NCBI GenBank assembly: GCA_026389365.1
Contig: JAPLHZ010000180.1
Coordinates: 1 to 41,872, forward strand
Direction of reading: 5' to 3'
Length of the DNA: 41,872 bases
Source of the DNA: Cyanobacteriota bacterium
Lineage (GTDB): Bacteria; Cyanobacteriota; Cyanobacteriia; Leptolyngbyales; Leptolyngbyaceae
Position 1 is the stretch's first letter, and the number at the start of each line of letters is the position of its first letter. Positions 33,493 to 41,872 of the stretch are shown in pieces. Under the pieces are notes generated by a model. That model saw nothing but the letters and a program-made list of their open reading frames with translations. It made no database searches and was not told where the DNA came from. A program made the translations under genes and the position numbers.

Positions 33493-34154
33493 CATACATC
33501 GCTGAAGAAGAATCGCAAGAAATGGATCCAAGAGATCTAGTTGATCTTGAAGTGCTTGGAGAGGATGAGTACAATCGAAAGTCTCTCCTGAAGCAGTCCC
33601 GATGGTATGCCGTTCAGGTCGCGTCGGGTTGTGAAAAGCGTGTCAAGATGAATCTGGAGCAACGGATCCAAACCCTAGACGTATCCAATCGAATTCTGGA
33701 TGTTCAGATTCCGGAGACTCCTATTCTGAAGCATCAGAAAGATGGGAAGTCAAAAGAGGGCAGTGAGAAGGTATTTCCCGGTTATGTCTTGATTCGCATG
33801 ATCATGGATGATGATGCTTGGCAGGTGATTAAAAATACGCCTCACGTCATCAATTTTGTGGGATCTGAGCAGAAACGTCGTTATGGGCGAGGTCGGGGTC
33901 ATGTAAAACCCATGCCTTTGGCCCATTCGGAAGTGGAACGTATCTTTAAACGGACTCAAGAGCAAGAACCAGTTCGTAAAATTAACCTGTCAACAGGTGA
34001 TAAAATTATGGTTCTGTCTGGACCCTTTAAGGAATTTGAAGGGGAAGTTGTGGAAGTCAGTGCTGAACGGAACAAACTGAAAGCACTACTCTCAATTTTC
34101 GGACGGGAAACTCCTGTGGAGTTAGAAATAGGTCAAGTTCAAAAGATTGAGTAG
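33489..34154 (+). CDS. nusG: Transcription termination/antitermination protein NusG
   Basis: From ATG 33489 (overlapping the secE stop) the 221-residue protein has an acidic N-terminal extension and then the NGN domain: RWYAVQVASGCEKRVKMNLE, VFPGYVLIRMIMDDDAWQVI and NTPHVINFVG. The KOW domain follows: GDKIMVLSGPFKEFEGEVVE, VSAERNKLKALLSIFGRETP, VELEIGQVQKIE. It binds RNA polymerase and links it to pausing, Rho or ribosomes. The upstream frame extension to 33462 lies within secE and is not used. Confidence 0.96.
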   Translation: MTYIAEEESQEMDPRDLVDLEVLGEDEYNRKSLLKQSRWYAVQVASGCEKRVKMNLEQRIQTLDVSNRILDVQIPETPILKHQKDGKSKEGSEKVFPGYVLIRMIMDDDAWQVIKNTPHVINFVGSEQKRRYGRGRGHVKPMPLAHSEVERIFKRTQEQEPVRKINLSTGDKIMVLSGPFKEFEGEVVEVSAERNKLKALLSIFGRETPVELEIGQVQKIE

Positions 34155-34204
34155 TGGTTTGCCATTGCTTGAGTCTCGTTATTAGCTAGTGAGTAGTTCG
34201 ATCG

Positions 34205-34630
34205 ATGGCCAAGAAAGTCGTAGCAATGATTAAGCTCGCAATTAATGCGGGCAAAGCGAACCCAGCACCTCCTATTGGTCCTGCATTGGGTCAACATGGT
34301 GTAAACATCATGATGTTCTGCAAAGAGTACAACGCACGCACCTCCGACCAAGCCGGAATGGTTGTGCCTGTTGAAATCTCTGTGTATGAAGATCGTAGCT
34401 TTACCTTCATTCTGAAAACGCCTCCAGCGTCTAAGTTGATTGCAAAAGCTGCTGGAATCGAAAGCGGATCCGGTGAACCCAACACAAAGAAAGTTGGATC
34501 AATCTCCCGCGCTCAACTCGAAGACATTGCAAAAGTCAAAATGCCTGACTTGAATGCGATCGACATCGAAGGCGCAATGAAGATTATCGCTGGAACCGCC
34601 AAGAACATGGGCGTAACAATCAACGACTAG
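34205..34630 (+). CDS. rplK: 50S ribosomal protein L11
   Basis: The 141-residue protein carries the N-terminal [20 protein letters not shown] and [16 protein letters not shown], then [18 protein letters not shown] and the C-terminal rRNA-binding part ending [15 protein letters not shown]. It forms the GTPase-associated centre with 23S rRNA. It is 50 bp after nusG and 96 bp before rplA. Confidence 0.97.
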   Translation: MAKKVVAMIKLAINAGKANPAPPIGPALGQHGVNIMMFCKEYNARTSDQAGMVVPVEISVYEDRSFTFILKTPPASKLIAKAAGIESGSGEPNTKKVGSISRAQLEDIAKVKMPDLNAIDIEGAMKIIAGTAKNMGVTIND

Positions 34631-34726
34631 TGAGAAAATAAATTTTTCTACTAATTCGCTGAATTTTACCCAAACCGTAAATTTTAGGGGAAGAGAGTTT
34701 CTCGTTTGCACCCCAGGAGTAAGACA

Positions 34727-35440
34727 ATGACTAGAAAGCTTTCAAAGCGGACACGCGAATTACAGTCCAAAGTAGAAGATCGGATTTATGCTCCGCTCGA
34801 AGCAATTCAATTGCTAAAGGAAACCGCCACAGCAAAATTTGCTGAATCAGCGGAAGCTCACGTTCGTCTCGGAATCGATCCGAAGTATAACGACCAACAG
34901 TTACGGACAACGGTCGCATTGCCTAAGGGCACTGGACAAACCATTCGCGTCGCGGTCATCGCACGGGGTGAGAAAGTCGCAGAAGCAACTGCCGCTGGTG
35001 CAGATATTGCGGGTTCGGAAGAATTGATTGAAGAAATTCAAAAAGGCCGGATGGATTTCGACCTATTGATCGCCACGCCTGACGTGATGCCACAAGTGGC
35101 AAAACTGGGTCGTGTCCTTGGTCCTCGGGGTTTGATGCCTTCTCCGAAAGCTGGAACCGTTGCGACCGACTTGGTTCAAGCGATCGCTGAATTCAAAGCC
35201 GGGAAAATCGAGTACAAAGCCGATAAAACCGGAATTGTCCACGTTCTATTCGGTAAGTCTGCGTTCTCTGCTGAGGATCTTCTGGTTAACTTAAAGACTT
35301 TGCAAGACAGCATTGAACGGAACCGTCCATCGGGTGCCAAGGGCCGTTACTGGCGTACGCTTTATATCTCATCGACCATGGGTCCTGCGATCGAAGTCGA
35401 TATCAGTGCGCTTCGTGACATCAAGTCTATTGAAAGCTAA
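34727..35440 (+). CDS. rplA: 50S ribosomal protein L1
   Basis: ATG 34727 follows GGAG and gives 237 residues: [20 protein letters not shown], then [40 protein letters not shown] and [16 protein letters not shown]1 builds the mobile L1 stalk and, in many bacteria, represses its own rplK-rplA mRNA. The seven preceding in-frame codons (from 34706) cover the ribosome-binding site, so that start is rejected. Confidence 0.97.
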   Translation: MTRKLSKRTRELQSKVEDRIYAPLEAIQLLKETATAKFAESAEAHVRLGIDPKYNDQQLRTTVALPKGTGQTIRVAVIARGEKVAEATAAGADIAGSEELIEEIQKGRMDFDLLIATPDVMPQVAKLGRVLGPRGLMPSPKAGTVATDLVQAIAEFKAGKIEYKADKTGIVHVLFGKSAFSAEDLLVNLKTLQDSIERNRPSGAKGRYWRTLYISSTMGPAIEVDISALRDIKSIES

Positions 35441-35468
35441 TTCAAACGATTAACGCTTGTGTTTTCAC

Positions 35469-35534
35469 TGGGACTATGGTGTAATGAAATCCGGCTGTAA
35501 AACTTCTCGGAGTTTCAAGCTATTAATAGTCCCA
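35469..35534 (+). promoter_or_regulatory. L10-leader-like RNA structure upstream of rplJ
   Basis: TGGGACTAT (35469-35477) pairs with ATAGTCCCA (35526-35534) and encloses a second hairpin, AAACT-TCTCGG-AGTTT. A long, structured, non-coding 324 bp leader before rplJ is where the L10(L12)4 complex binds its own mRNA in other bacteria. Assignment to that RNA family rests on position and fold only. Confidence 0.55.
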
Positions 35535-35590
35535 TTGAGGCAAAAGATTAGTCGAACCATTCTCTTCAATTGAATAGCAAGCCACAGACA

Positions 35591-35696
35591 GTAGGTTTTT
35601 AAATCCTACCGAGGTTTGAGACGCTCCGATTCATTGAAAGAGTGCGTTTTAAATGTAAAACCTCGTGTCTAGAACAGACCGAGGTTTTGTTTTTTG
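35591..35696 (+). terminator. Attenuator (terminator/antiterminator) upstream of rplJ-rplL
   Basis: AAAACCTCG (35657-35665) can pair with CGAGGTTTT (35680-35688), which is followed by GTTTTTT: a strong Rho-independent terminator placed before, not after, the genes. The same AAACCTCG can alternatively pair with an upstream CGAGGTTT (35610-35617), which would prevent the terminator. A small hairpin GTAGG/CCTAC (35591-35609) adjoins. Together with the fold at 35469-35534 this suggests that excess L10/L12 favours termination. Confidence 0.7.
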
Positions 35697-35764
35697 GTTC
35701 TTGTTTTTGACCAGTAAGAGAAGGGTTTTAACGTCTAGACCCCAAGCCAGGAGGTGATGGTCGA

Positions 35765-36292
35765 ATGGGTAGAACACTCGAAAACAAAAAGCAAATCGTC
35801 GCTGGACTCAAGAACTCTCTTGAAACCGCAACATTTGCCTTCGCGATTAACTATCGTGGTCTGACTGTGGGTGAAATCACAGACCTTCGGACCCGTCTAC
35901 GTGCCAAAGGTGCGGTGTGTAAAGTCACCAAAAACACCTTCATGGGCAAGGCGATCGAAGGGAACGAAAAATGGACTGCCATGGAAAGCCTTCTAAAGGA
36001 TTCCGCCGCATTCATTCTGGTTCAAGAAGATGTCGGTGGTGCTGTTAAGGCATACCAAGAATTCCAGAAAGCTACCAAAAAGACGGAAGTCATTGGTGCT
36101 GTGATGGATGGCAAGCTGCTAACCCAAGCTCAGTTCAAGGATGTTGCAGATCTGCCATCCAAGGAACAGCTTTACTCGCAAATTGCTGGTGCTGTCAACA
36201 GCATTGTGTCCAATATTGCCGTTCTGGTTCAAGAGATCCCGACTGGGGTCGCTCGTGCCGTTCAAGCTGTGGCCGACAAACAAGCTGCTTAA
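35765..36292 (+). CDS. rplJ: 50S ribosomal protein L10
   Basis: The 175-residue protein anchors the L7/L12 stalk: MGRTLENKKQIVAGLKNSLE, FAINYRGLTVGEITDLRTRL, VCKVTKNTFMGKAIEG and the C-terminal L12-binding helix (VLVQEIPTGVARAVQAVADK). A strong GGAGGTGA ribosome-binding site precedes the ATG. Expression is probably limited by the upstream attenuator. Confidence 0.97.
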   Translation: MGRTLENKKQIVAGLKNSLETATFAFAINYRGLTVGEITDLRTRLRAKGAVCKVTKNTFMGKAIEGNEKWTAMESLLKDSAAFILVQEDVGGAVKAYQEFQKATKKTEVIGAVMDGKLLTQAQFKDVADLPSKEQLYSQIAGAVNSIVSNIAVLVQEIPTGVARAVQAVADKQAA

Positions 36293-36389
36293 AAGCCGCT
36301 GAATTGAAGGCGTTGCGATGTGAATTGTGCCCTTCCAAACTGAACATTTTGAGATTGTAAAATCTCGTTTATTACTCAGGAGAATATCC

Positions 36390-36770
36390 ATGTCTAAGGT
36401 TGCTGAAGTTATCGAAATCATGAAGGGCTTAACTGCTCTTGAGTTGGTTGAACTGAAAAAAGGCATCGAAGAAACCTTCGACGTTAGTGCAGCAGCAGCA
36501 GCACCTGTCATGATGATGGGCGGCGGCGGCGCAGCAGCAGAAGCGGTTGAAGAAAAGACCGAATTTGATGCCATCTTAACTGAAGTGCCTGCTGATAAGA
36601 AGATCACGATATTGAAGGCAGTCCGTGAAATCACTGGATTAGGTCTGAAAGAAGCAAAGGATCTTGTTGAAGCTGCACCTAAGGCAATCAAGACAGCAGT
36701 CTCTAAGGCTGATGCTGAAGCGATCAAGACTCAAATCGAAGGTATTGGCGGTAAGGTTGAAATCAAATAG
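36390..36770 (+). CDS. rplL: 50S ribosomal protein L7/L12
   Basis: ATG 36390, after AGGAGA, gives a 126-residue protein: [20 protein letters not shown] (dimerisation domain), a hinge rich in Ala and Gly ([13 protein letters not shown]), and the factor-binding domain [20 protein letters not shown] with [12 protein letters not shown]. It recruits translation GTPases. It is 97 bp after rplJ in the same operon. The 21 codons before the ATG in the open frame are non-conserved leader. Confidence 0.97.
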   Translation: MSKVAEVIEIMKGLTALELVELKKGIEETFDVSAAAAAPVMMMGGGGAAAEAVEEKTEFDAILTEVPADKKITILKAVREITGLGLKEAKDLVEAAPKAIKTAVSKADAEAIKTQIEGIGGKVEIK

Positions 36771-36814
36771 TTTACGAACTTATTGATTTGAATTTTTGAT
36801 CTAATATCAAAATC

Positions 36815-36846
36815 AGGAATGTCTTTCGAGATGTTCCTTTTTTTTG
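36815..36846 (+). terminator. Rho-independent terminator after rplL
   Basis: AGGAATGTCT and AGATGTTCCT form a 10 bp stem (two G-T pairs) closed by a stable TTCG tetraloop and followed by eight T. Confidence 0.88.
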
Positions 36847-36922
36847 CAATCTGATTGCGATCCATACTGTGAATATTCCTCTTTTCCTGTATTCTTAAAT
36901 CCGATATATCTTCCCTATTCCC

Positions 36923-39361
36923 ATGCAAAATGCCCCTGAGATTCCCCAAAGTGCCTGGTCGCGAGAATTAGGGCAAGGCTGGGATCAACCTTATATTGTT
37001 CGCTATCCCAGTAATCTTGATGATGGTCCCTGGCATGGTGCGCCGTTGGGTGGGTTTGGGGCGGGGTGCATTGGCCGATCGTCCCATGGGCAGTTTAATC
37101 TGTGGCATATTGACGGTGGTGAACATACCTTTGAGAATTTTGCGGGTTGTCAATTTAGTATCTTTGAAGAATCAGCGGGCCAAACTCAAGCCTACGCCCT
37201 GGCAACTCAAGGCCCAGAAGATCGCAGTTTAGAGGCTTGGCAATGGTATCCAGAACGATCGGGAATCTATTCGGCGCTTTATCCTAGAAGTTGGTATGAG
37301 TATCAAAAAGTATTCAAAGCACAAATTACTTGTGAACAGTTTTCGCCCATCATTGCTAATAATTATCAGGAAACCAGTTACCCGATCGCAAACTTTCTTT
37401 GGACCATTCACAATCCCACCAATGAACCGATTACCCTCAGCATTATGATGAGTTGGGAAAATTTGGCGGGGTGGTTTTTAAACACAGCAAAATCACCTGA
37501 TATTCAAGTGCGGGATGATGGAAGTCCGTTTTATGACTATGTGCCGCGTATTAAAAAAAGTTCTGGTAATTTCAATCAGTTGATTGGTGATGAAAGTAAG
37601 GTTGGTATTGTGATGGGCAATACTAGAAACAATATTAACAAGCCAGAGGAAGGCGACGGAGAATGGTCGATCGCAACATTGCTAAATCCATTGAACGAAA
37701 CCACGTACAACACGAGATGGAATGCTGCGGGTAATGGGAATGATTTGTGGCGATCGTTTTCCCAAGATGGAACATTAAATAATCTTGATGATGAAACGCC
37801 AGCGGCTGAAACTGAACGTATTGGGGGCGCGATCGCAGTCAAGTTCACTATTCGTCCGGGTAAGACTAAACAAATTCCGTTCATTCTTGCGTGGGATTTT
37901 CCTATTATGGAATTCGCTCAGGACGTGACGTATTTTAAACGCTATACGGATTTCTTTGGCCGATCGGGAAACAATGCTTGGACGATTGCAAAGCAAGGAT
38001 TAAAACGTCATAGTCTTTGGCGTGAACAAATTGAAGCATGGCAAGCGCCGATTTTAGATCGGGCTGATTTGCCAGATTGGTTCAAAATGGCATTGATGAA
38101 TGAGTTGTATGATTTAACGCAGGGTTGTGCGTTGTGGAGTGCGGCGAGTGAAGACGATCCGGTTGGACAATTTGCAGTTTTAGAATGTATTGACTATCGT
38201 TGGTATGAGAGTCTTGATGTTCGGTTGTATGGATCGTTTGGATTGTTGATGTTGTGGCAAAAGCTTGAAAAATCCGTAATTTTAGCGTTTGCACGAGCGA
38301 TTCCAAAACAAGACGATCGGACTCGTAAAATCGGTTACTATGCGACGATCGGCCAAGAAAGTCCTGATGCTTTGCGTAAAGTTCGTGGTGCAACGCCCCA
38401 TGATTTGGGTGCGCCAAATGAACATGTTTGGGAAAAAACAAATTACACCAGTTATCAGGATTGTAATTTGTGGAAAGATCTGAGTTCTGATTTTGTATTG
38501 CAGGTGTACCGGGATTATTTGCTAACGGGCGCAACCGATCGGGACTTTTTAATAGAATGCTGGACGGCTGTTGTTGAAACTTTGCATTATACAAAAGCAT
38601 TTGATCTGGATAATGATGGAATTCCTGAGAACAGTGGTGCGCCCGATCAAACCTTTGATGATTGGCGATTGAAGGGGGTGAGCGCTTATTGTGGTGGGCT
38701 TTGGATTGCGGCGTTAGAGGCGGCTTGTGCTATTGGACGTATTCTAAATGAAGATGTTAGTTTATTTAAACAATGGGTTGAACAGGCTCGATCGGTTTAC
38801 CAGGATAAACTGTGGAATGGATCGTATTACCGGATTGATAGTGAATCAGGTTCTGATGTGGTGATGGCGGATCAACTGTGTGGGCAGTTCTATGCACGGC
38901 TTTTGAATTTGCCGGATGTAGTGCCGATCGATTGTGCAACTATTGCATTGAAGACTGTTTATGATTCTTGTTTTGTCAAATTCAATGAGTATTTAGCATC
39001 CGGTGGTGCGAGTGGGAATGATGGGCGGATTTCTGAGGGCGATCGGGTCTTGGGGAAATCTACGTTGCCGATCGGTGCAGCCAACGGTGTGCGGCCCTCA
39101 GGCGAACCGGAAAATGCAAATTCAACCCATCCTCTAGAAGTATGGACGGGTATCAATTTTGGGCTTGCGGCCTTTTTAGTCCAGTCGGGAATGAAGTCAG
39201 AGGGAATGGCGATCGCGGAGGCGGTTGTGAATCAAATTTATGAGAATGGTTTACAGTTTCGGACTCCGGAAGCGATTACAGCGAATGCAACCTTTCGGGC
39301 ATGTCACTATTTGCGGGCGATGGCGATTTGGGGAATTTATGAAGTGGAGAACGTTGATTAG
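36923..39361 (+). CDS. GH116 (GBA2-type) beta-glucosidase
   Basis: The 812-residue protein has the GH116 N-terminal beta-sandwich (PLGGFGAGCIGRSSHGQFNL) and the C-terminal (alpha/alpha)6 barrel. The nucleophile region AVLECIDYRWYESLDVRLYG (Glu) and the acid/base region DLDNDGIPENSGAPDQTFDD (Asp) are both present, as is VWTGINFGLAAFLV near the end. Human GBA2 of this family cleaves glucosylceramide; bacterial members cleave beta-glucosides. No signal peptide is visible, so it is probably cytoplasmic; a role in glucosylglycerolipid or glucoside turnover is inferred. Start ATG 36923, 153 bp after rplL, behind that gene's terminator. Confidence 0.9.
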   Translation: MQNAPEIPQSAWSRELGQGWDQPYIVRYPSNLDDGPWHGAPLGGFGAGCIGRSSHGQFNLWHIDGGEHTFENFAGCQFSIFEESAGQTQAYALATQGPEDRSLEAWQWYPERSGIYSALYPRSWYEYQKVFKAQITCEQFSPIIANNYQETSYPIANFLWTIHNPTNEPITLSIMMSWENLAGWFLNTAKSPDIQVRDDGSPFYDYVPRIKKSSGNFNQLIGDESKVGIVMGNTRNNINKPEEGDGEWSIATLLNPLNETTYNTRWNAAGNGNDLWRSFSQDGTLNNLDDETPAAETERIGGAIAVKFTIRPGKTKQIPFILAWDFPIMEFAQDVTYFKRYTDFFGRSGNNAWTIAKQGLKRHSLWREQIEAWQAPILDRADLPDWFKMALMNELYDLTQGCALWSAASEDDPVGQFAVLECIDYRWYESLDVRLYGSFGLLMLWQKLEKSVILAFARAIPKQDDRTRKIGYYATIGQESPDALRKVRGATPHDLGAPNEHVWEKTNYTSYQDCNLWKDLSSDFVLQVYRDYLLTGATDRDFLIECWTAVVETLHYTKAFDLDNDGIPENSGAPDQTFDDWRLKGVSAYCGGLWIAALEAACAIGRILNEDVSLFKQWVEQARSVYQDKLWNGSYYRIDSESGSDVVMADQLCGQFYARLLNLPDVVPIDCATIALKTVYDSCFVKFNEYLASGGASGNDGRISEGDRVLGKSTLPIGAANGVRPSGEPENANSTHPLEVWTGINFGLAAFLVQSGMKSEGMAIAEAVVNQIYENGLQFRTPEAITANATFRACHYLRAMAIWGIYEVENVD

Positions 39362-39456
39362 AAGTAGGGCGGAAGGATTTGATGAAATTATGATTAAGTG
39401 ACGATCGTCCCCACACAATCCTCTAAAGTAATAATGATCGCTCTACTTTTCTTGCT

Positions 39457-40572
39457 ATGTCTAACCCCACAAACCCTAATGTTTTCAAAACTGCATGGCA
39501 ACGGATCAAATTTATCACGATTACGATCGGGGCTTTGGGGGCAGGACTTGCTATTGTAAATCTCCCCATTCCTGGTATTCGAGAGACGATCGCGCAAAAA
39601 GCACCGATACTACTGCTACCCAGTATTGCCAGTTGGGATTACCATTACCAAGAAGGTATGGTGAATTTACAGAAAGCTGAACAATTGATTCAAAATGCAA
39701 AACATCCTAATGATTTAGATCTAGGCGATCGGGAACTCAAATCTGCACAGTCTCATTTAAATGCTCTTCCTTTGCAGGGATTTGAGAATTACAATGACAG
39801 CTATTATTGTTATTTTCGCAATTGTAGATGGCAATTCAGTAGTTGGGAAATTCAACAGCGTCGAGAATCCGCAGGCCGTACTGAAGCTATCCTGTTCCAA
39901 GAGCGCAACATACAATCCCAACTTAGAGAAAGCACGGATAAAATAGCGGATTATCAGAATAACTACCCAAAGGCAAAGAACGAAACCGAAAAACAATCGA
40001 TTCTAACTCAGTGGGAACGAGAAATTAACCAAATTAATTTGTTGAATTCTAATGGTCTAATGGGACGGATCGCAAATACTGAACAGAATCGAATCAGAAA
40101 AGACTTTCAGAAAATTACTGGATTAAATCAAGCCACAAATCAATCTGGCAAACTCATGCAAGCAGCTATTCCTTTTGCCCTATCTGCACAGAAGCTAACT
40201 GAGGGTAAGAGCCATACTGTGGCTGAATGGCAAGCGATCGTCCGACAATGGGAATCAGCGATCGGGCAACTAAAATCTATTCCAGTTGAGAATCCAGACT
40301 ATGTAAAGTCTCGCAAAGTGCTTGCTGATTATCAACAACAAGTCGAACGCGCTAAAGTCCGTTTAAATGAAGAAGACAATGCTAGTGCTTTACTACAGAA
40401 AACTGAGTCTCAAATTAATACCCTTGTGCGCAATCATACGTCGCGTAACCGAGATCAAGCTAAATCGGAACTGATGGCGATCGAAGCCGGCCTCAAAAAA
40501 ATCCCGATCGGTACAACCGCCTACGATCAAGCTCAAGATTGGCTCCGATCGTTGCGCAAACGCCTTGAGTAG
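39457..40572 (+). CDS. Membrane-anchored coiled-coil protein of unknown function
   Basis: The 371-residue protein has an N-terminal signal anchor (FITITIGALGAGLAIVNLPI, residues about 19-38) and a second hydrophobic patch (APILLLPSIASW). Long polar helices rich in Gln, Lys and Glu follow, with three segments of the kind AKSELMAIEAGLKKIPIGTT and SAIGQLKSIPVENPDYVKSR. These recurring L-IP-TxxYxxAxxxL units resemble the helical repeats seen in many cyanobacterial proteins of unknown role. Cys pair YCYFRNC near residue 115. It probably lies at the membrane with the helical part outside. ATG 39457, 95 bp after the GH116 gene. Confidence 0.75.
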   Translation: MSNPTNPNVFKTAWQRIKFITITIGALGAGLAIVNLPIPGIRETIAQKAPILLLPSIASWDYHYQEGMVNLQKAEQLIQNAKHPNDLDLGDRELKSAQSHLNALPLQGFENYNDSYYCYFRNCRWQFSSWEIQQRRESAGRTEAILFQERNIQSQLRESTDKIADYQNNYPKAKNETEKQSILTQWEREINQINLLNSNGLMGRIANTEQNRIRKDFQKITGLNQATNQSGKLMQAAIPFALSAQKLTEGKSHTVAEWQAIVRQWESAIGQLKSIPVENPDYVKSRKVLADYQQQVERAKVRLNEEDNASALLQKTESQINTLVRNHTSRNRDQAKSELMAIEAGLKKIPIGTTAYDQAQDWLRSLRKRLE

Positions 40573-40783
40573 GACATTAAATATTTATGGAGGGGAATGG
40601 AGAAAGTTGATGAGAATAGGAAGAGAAGTCGCGCTGTTGTTGCGTTTCGATCGTGTTATGGCAACTAGTAACGATGAATTCTTTTTAGATACCGCTTCAA
40701 CGCTGTAAGAGTAATATTTTTCTGCACCATGGTTCTTCTTGTCTCTGATTTATCGCCGTTCGGACTTAATCCTAAAACACGAA

Positions 40784-40816
40784 AGGCGCGATCGGAATGC
40801 TTTCCAATCAACGCCT
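40784..40816 (-). terminator. Probable terminator of psaD
   Basis: Read on the minus strand, AGGCG and CGCCT enclose an inner GATTGGAA/TTCCGATC stem, and TTTCGTGTTTTAGG follows. It lies 49 bp after the psaD stop. The rest of 40573-40864 holds nothing recognisable. Confidence 0.5.
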
Positions 40817-40864
40817 ATCATGATTCTAATTTCTAGAATTAACAAACAATCCAGAAGGTAATTC

Positions 40865-41287
40865 CTAAGGATCGATCGTCCGTTTGCCACTGAACTTCAG
40901 GGTAGAAGGATTAGGATTGGATCCAATGTTACGGGGAACATAGTTCACCTTTTCACGACCTTCATTCACCTTTTCAGGGAACACGCCATCAGCAGGGTGC
41001 AAGTACTGAATTTCACCACTTGGGTAAACCCGGTAAACTTTGTAATCCGTGATTTTGAACTTTACCTTGAGTTGAGTGCCCAACGCCAAGCATTGTTCTT
41101 TACGTGCAAGATACAAAAGGTTTTCGCCTTCATTCATCGTGGCAGAGCCACCCGTGGGCATTTCAAATACGTCGGCTTTTTTACCAGACCACGTAATTGC
41201 ATATTTTTCTTCGATTTCTGCTTTAGTCAGCAGACCGCCAGTACTGCCCGGAAATAAGGGCGCTTTTCCTGTGAGGGTTTCCGACAT
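40865..41287 (-). CDS. psaD: Photosystem I subunit II (PsaD)
   Basis: PsaD sits on the stromal face of photosystem I and docks ferredoxin. From ATG 41287 the 140-residue protein reads [20 protein letters not shown], then [60 protein letters not shown] and the basic C-terminus [10 protein letters not shown]. Length and sequence are typical of cyanobacteria. The eight in-frame codons before it (from 41311) are leader. An HLR1-like site lies about 75 bp upstream. Confidence 0.97.
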   Translation of the reverse strand: MSETLTGKAPLFPGSTGGLLTKAEIEEKYAITWSGKKADVFEMPTGGSATMNEGENLLYLARKEQCLALGTQLKVKFKITDYKVYRVYPSGEIQYLHPADGVFPEKVNEGREKVNYVPRNIGSNPNPSTLKFSGKRTIDP

Positions 41288-41362
41288 GCGTTTCGCTCTC
41301 TCAAAGAACATTTAGTTGAAATTTTACCCCTGACGATCACCCTGATTCCTGAATGACTGCGA

Positions 41363-41380
41363 TCTGTAACAGTTGTTAAT
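41363..41380 (-). promoter_or_regulatory. HLR1-like (RpaB) site upstream of psaD
   Basis: Minus strand reads ATTAACAACTGTTACAGA: the second half (GTTACAGA) fits the HLR1 half-site GTTACAWW at seven of eight bases, the first, ten bases before, only at about five. Photosystem I genes of other cyanobacteria are controlled by RpaB at such paired sites under high light. Confidence 0.4.
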
Positions 41381-41401
41381 AAGGATTTTTCAAAATCGCA
41401 C

Positions 41402-41845
41402 CTAGTAGCCCCGCAGTCGTCGGACAAAAAGGTCCAATCGACGGCGAGCAATGGGCAAACTTTCGAGAACTTGAGGACTTAAATCTCGGACTAATTGCAT
41501 GGGCGAATCCGGCGGATACTCTTGACCATACCCAAGTAGGCCAGCGGTATTGCGCATCCGATCGGCCAAAAACAACGCGATCGCCCGATAGAAATGAGCC
41601 GCAAATTTGCCACCGTCATCTAACTTCTGTTGCAGCGCTTTTCCCGGAATCGTTAACACAATGGAGTCCCGAGTCGCAATCACTGTGGCAACGGGCGGGC
41701 GACTATCTAAGAATGAAATCTCGCCAAAGACTTCTGGTTCTCCTAGAATTGCCGTGGTCGGCATCCAGATATAGCGTTCATCGATTGGCTGTAAAATCAA
41801 GATGTTAGCCAGCAAGCGAGGGGCCTCATGGAGAATCAGATTCAC
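41402..41845 (-). CDS. Cyclic-nucleotide-binding-domain protein, N-terminus uncertain
   Basis: The 147-residue frame contains the phosphate-binding part of a cNMP fold: VFGEISFLDSRPPVATVIAT, then DSIVLTIPGKALQQKLD and FAAHFYRAIALFLADRMR. It ends in a helical tail (LSPQVLESLPIARRRLDLFV) without a DNA-binding helix-turn-helix, so it is probably not a CRP-type regulator. The first strands of the domain are missing: residues 1-30 are atypical and an in-frame TAA lies at about 41857-41859, with stops near in the other frames too. The start (GTG 41845) is a guess; the gene may be truncated or frameshifted at the window edge. Confidence 0.65.
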   Translation of the reverse strand: MNLILHEAPRLLANILILQPIDERYIWMPTTAILGEPEVFGEISFLDSRPPVATVIATRDSIVLTIPGKALQQKLDDGGKFAAHFYRAIALFLADRMRNTAGLLGYGQEYPPDSPMQLVRDLSPQVLESLPIARRRLDLFVRRLRGY

Positions 41846-41872
41846 ATTCCACTCGATTTACCGGATGTCCGC

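Noticed and set aside
36119-36727. 202-codon minus frame over rplJ and rplL
   Set aside because: Antisense to two certain ribosomal protein genes; its Ala/Ser-rich sequence mirrors the L7/L12 hinge.

Overview
The window is chromosomal DNA of a cyanobacterium. Evidence: the photosystem I gene psaD, very frequent GCGATCGC/CGATCG (HIP1-type) words, a GH57 glucan branching enzyme, a VKOR-thioredoxin fusion, and the order rplS / tRNA-Trp / secE-nusG-rplK-rplA-rplJ-rplL usual in this phylum. I cannot name a species.

Layout. (1) 1-5420 is a decaying surface-polysaccharide region. It holds the end of an IS5-like transposase, a minus-strand cluster of GT2 and GT4 glycosyltransferases plus a methyltransferase split at an A9 run, a GDP-mannose 4,6-dehydratase relic and a GT4 relic. 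Two kinds of small non-autonomous element are present; one shares its terminal repeat with the IS. (2) 5448-14510 is ordinary minus-strand chromosome: sdhA, a membrane-anchored protein beside a TauE/SafE-ferric-reductase fusion, a CHASE2-PAS-GGDEF diguanylate cyclase, gshB and prfC. (3) 14739-16328 is the branching enzyme.

(4) 16258-23265 is the striking part: an integron without a complete integrase. A block of about 560 bp occurs twice (16258-16810 and 20622-21191). Each copy holds the 3' end of the branching-enzyme gene, a minus-strand chimera of an integron-integrase N-terminus and a NAD-kinase C-terminus, and an attI-like region with three 41-42 bp hairpin repeats. The two copies stop being alike exactly at an AG|TTA core. 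Downstream lie three gene cassettes on the + strand: a PstI/BsuBI-type restriction-modification system, a zinc-ribbon/HEPN-like protein and a small membrane protein. Each ends in an attC site whose R'' box is the exact complement of that cassette's own first bases, the signature of integrase-inserted circular cassettes. An EEP-family hydrolase lies between the first cassette and the second platform.

(5) 23353-26506 carries nadK, two cyanobacterial proteins of unknown function and VKOR-Trx, followed by tRNA-Phe and a second copy of the IS-derived element. (6) 27676-32399 holds a pentapeptide-repeat protein, guaA, a STAS protein, an O-methyltransferase and map. (7) 32590-36770 is the ribosomal protein/transcription-factor cluster with tRNA-Trp, a structured leader and an attenuator before rplJ. 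(8) 36923-41845 holds a GH116 beta-glucosidase, a membrane-anchored coiled-coil protein, psaD with an HLR1-like upstream site, and a cyclic-nucleotide-binding-domain protein.

All functional statements rest on motif recognition by eye; no database search was possible.
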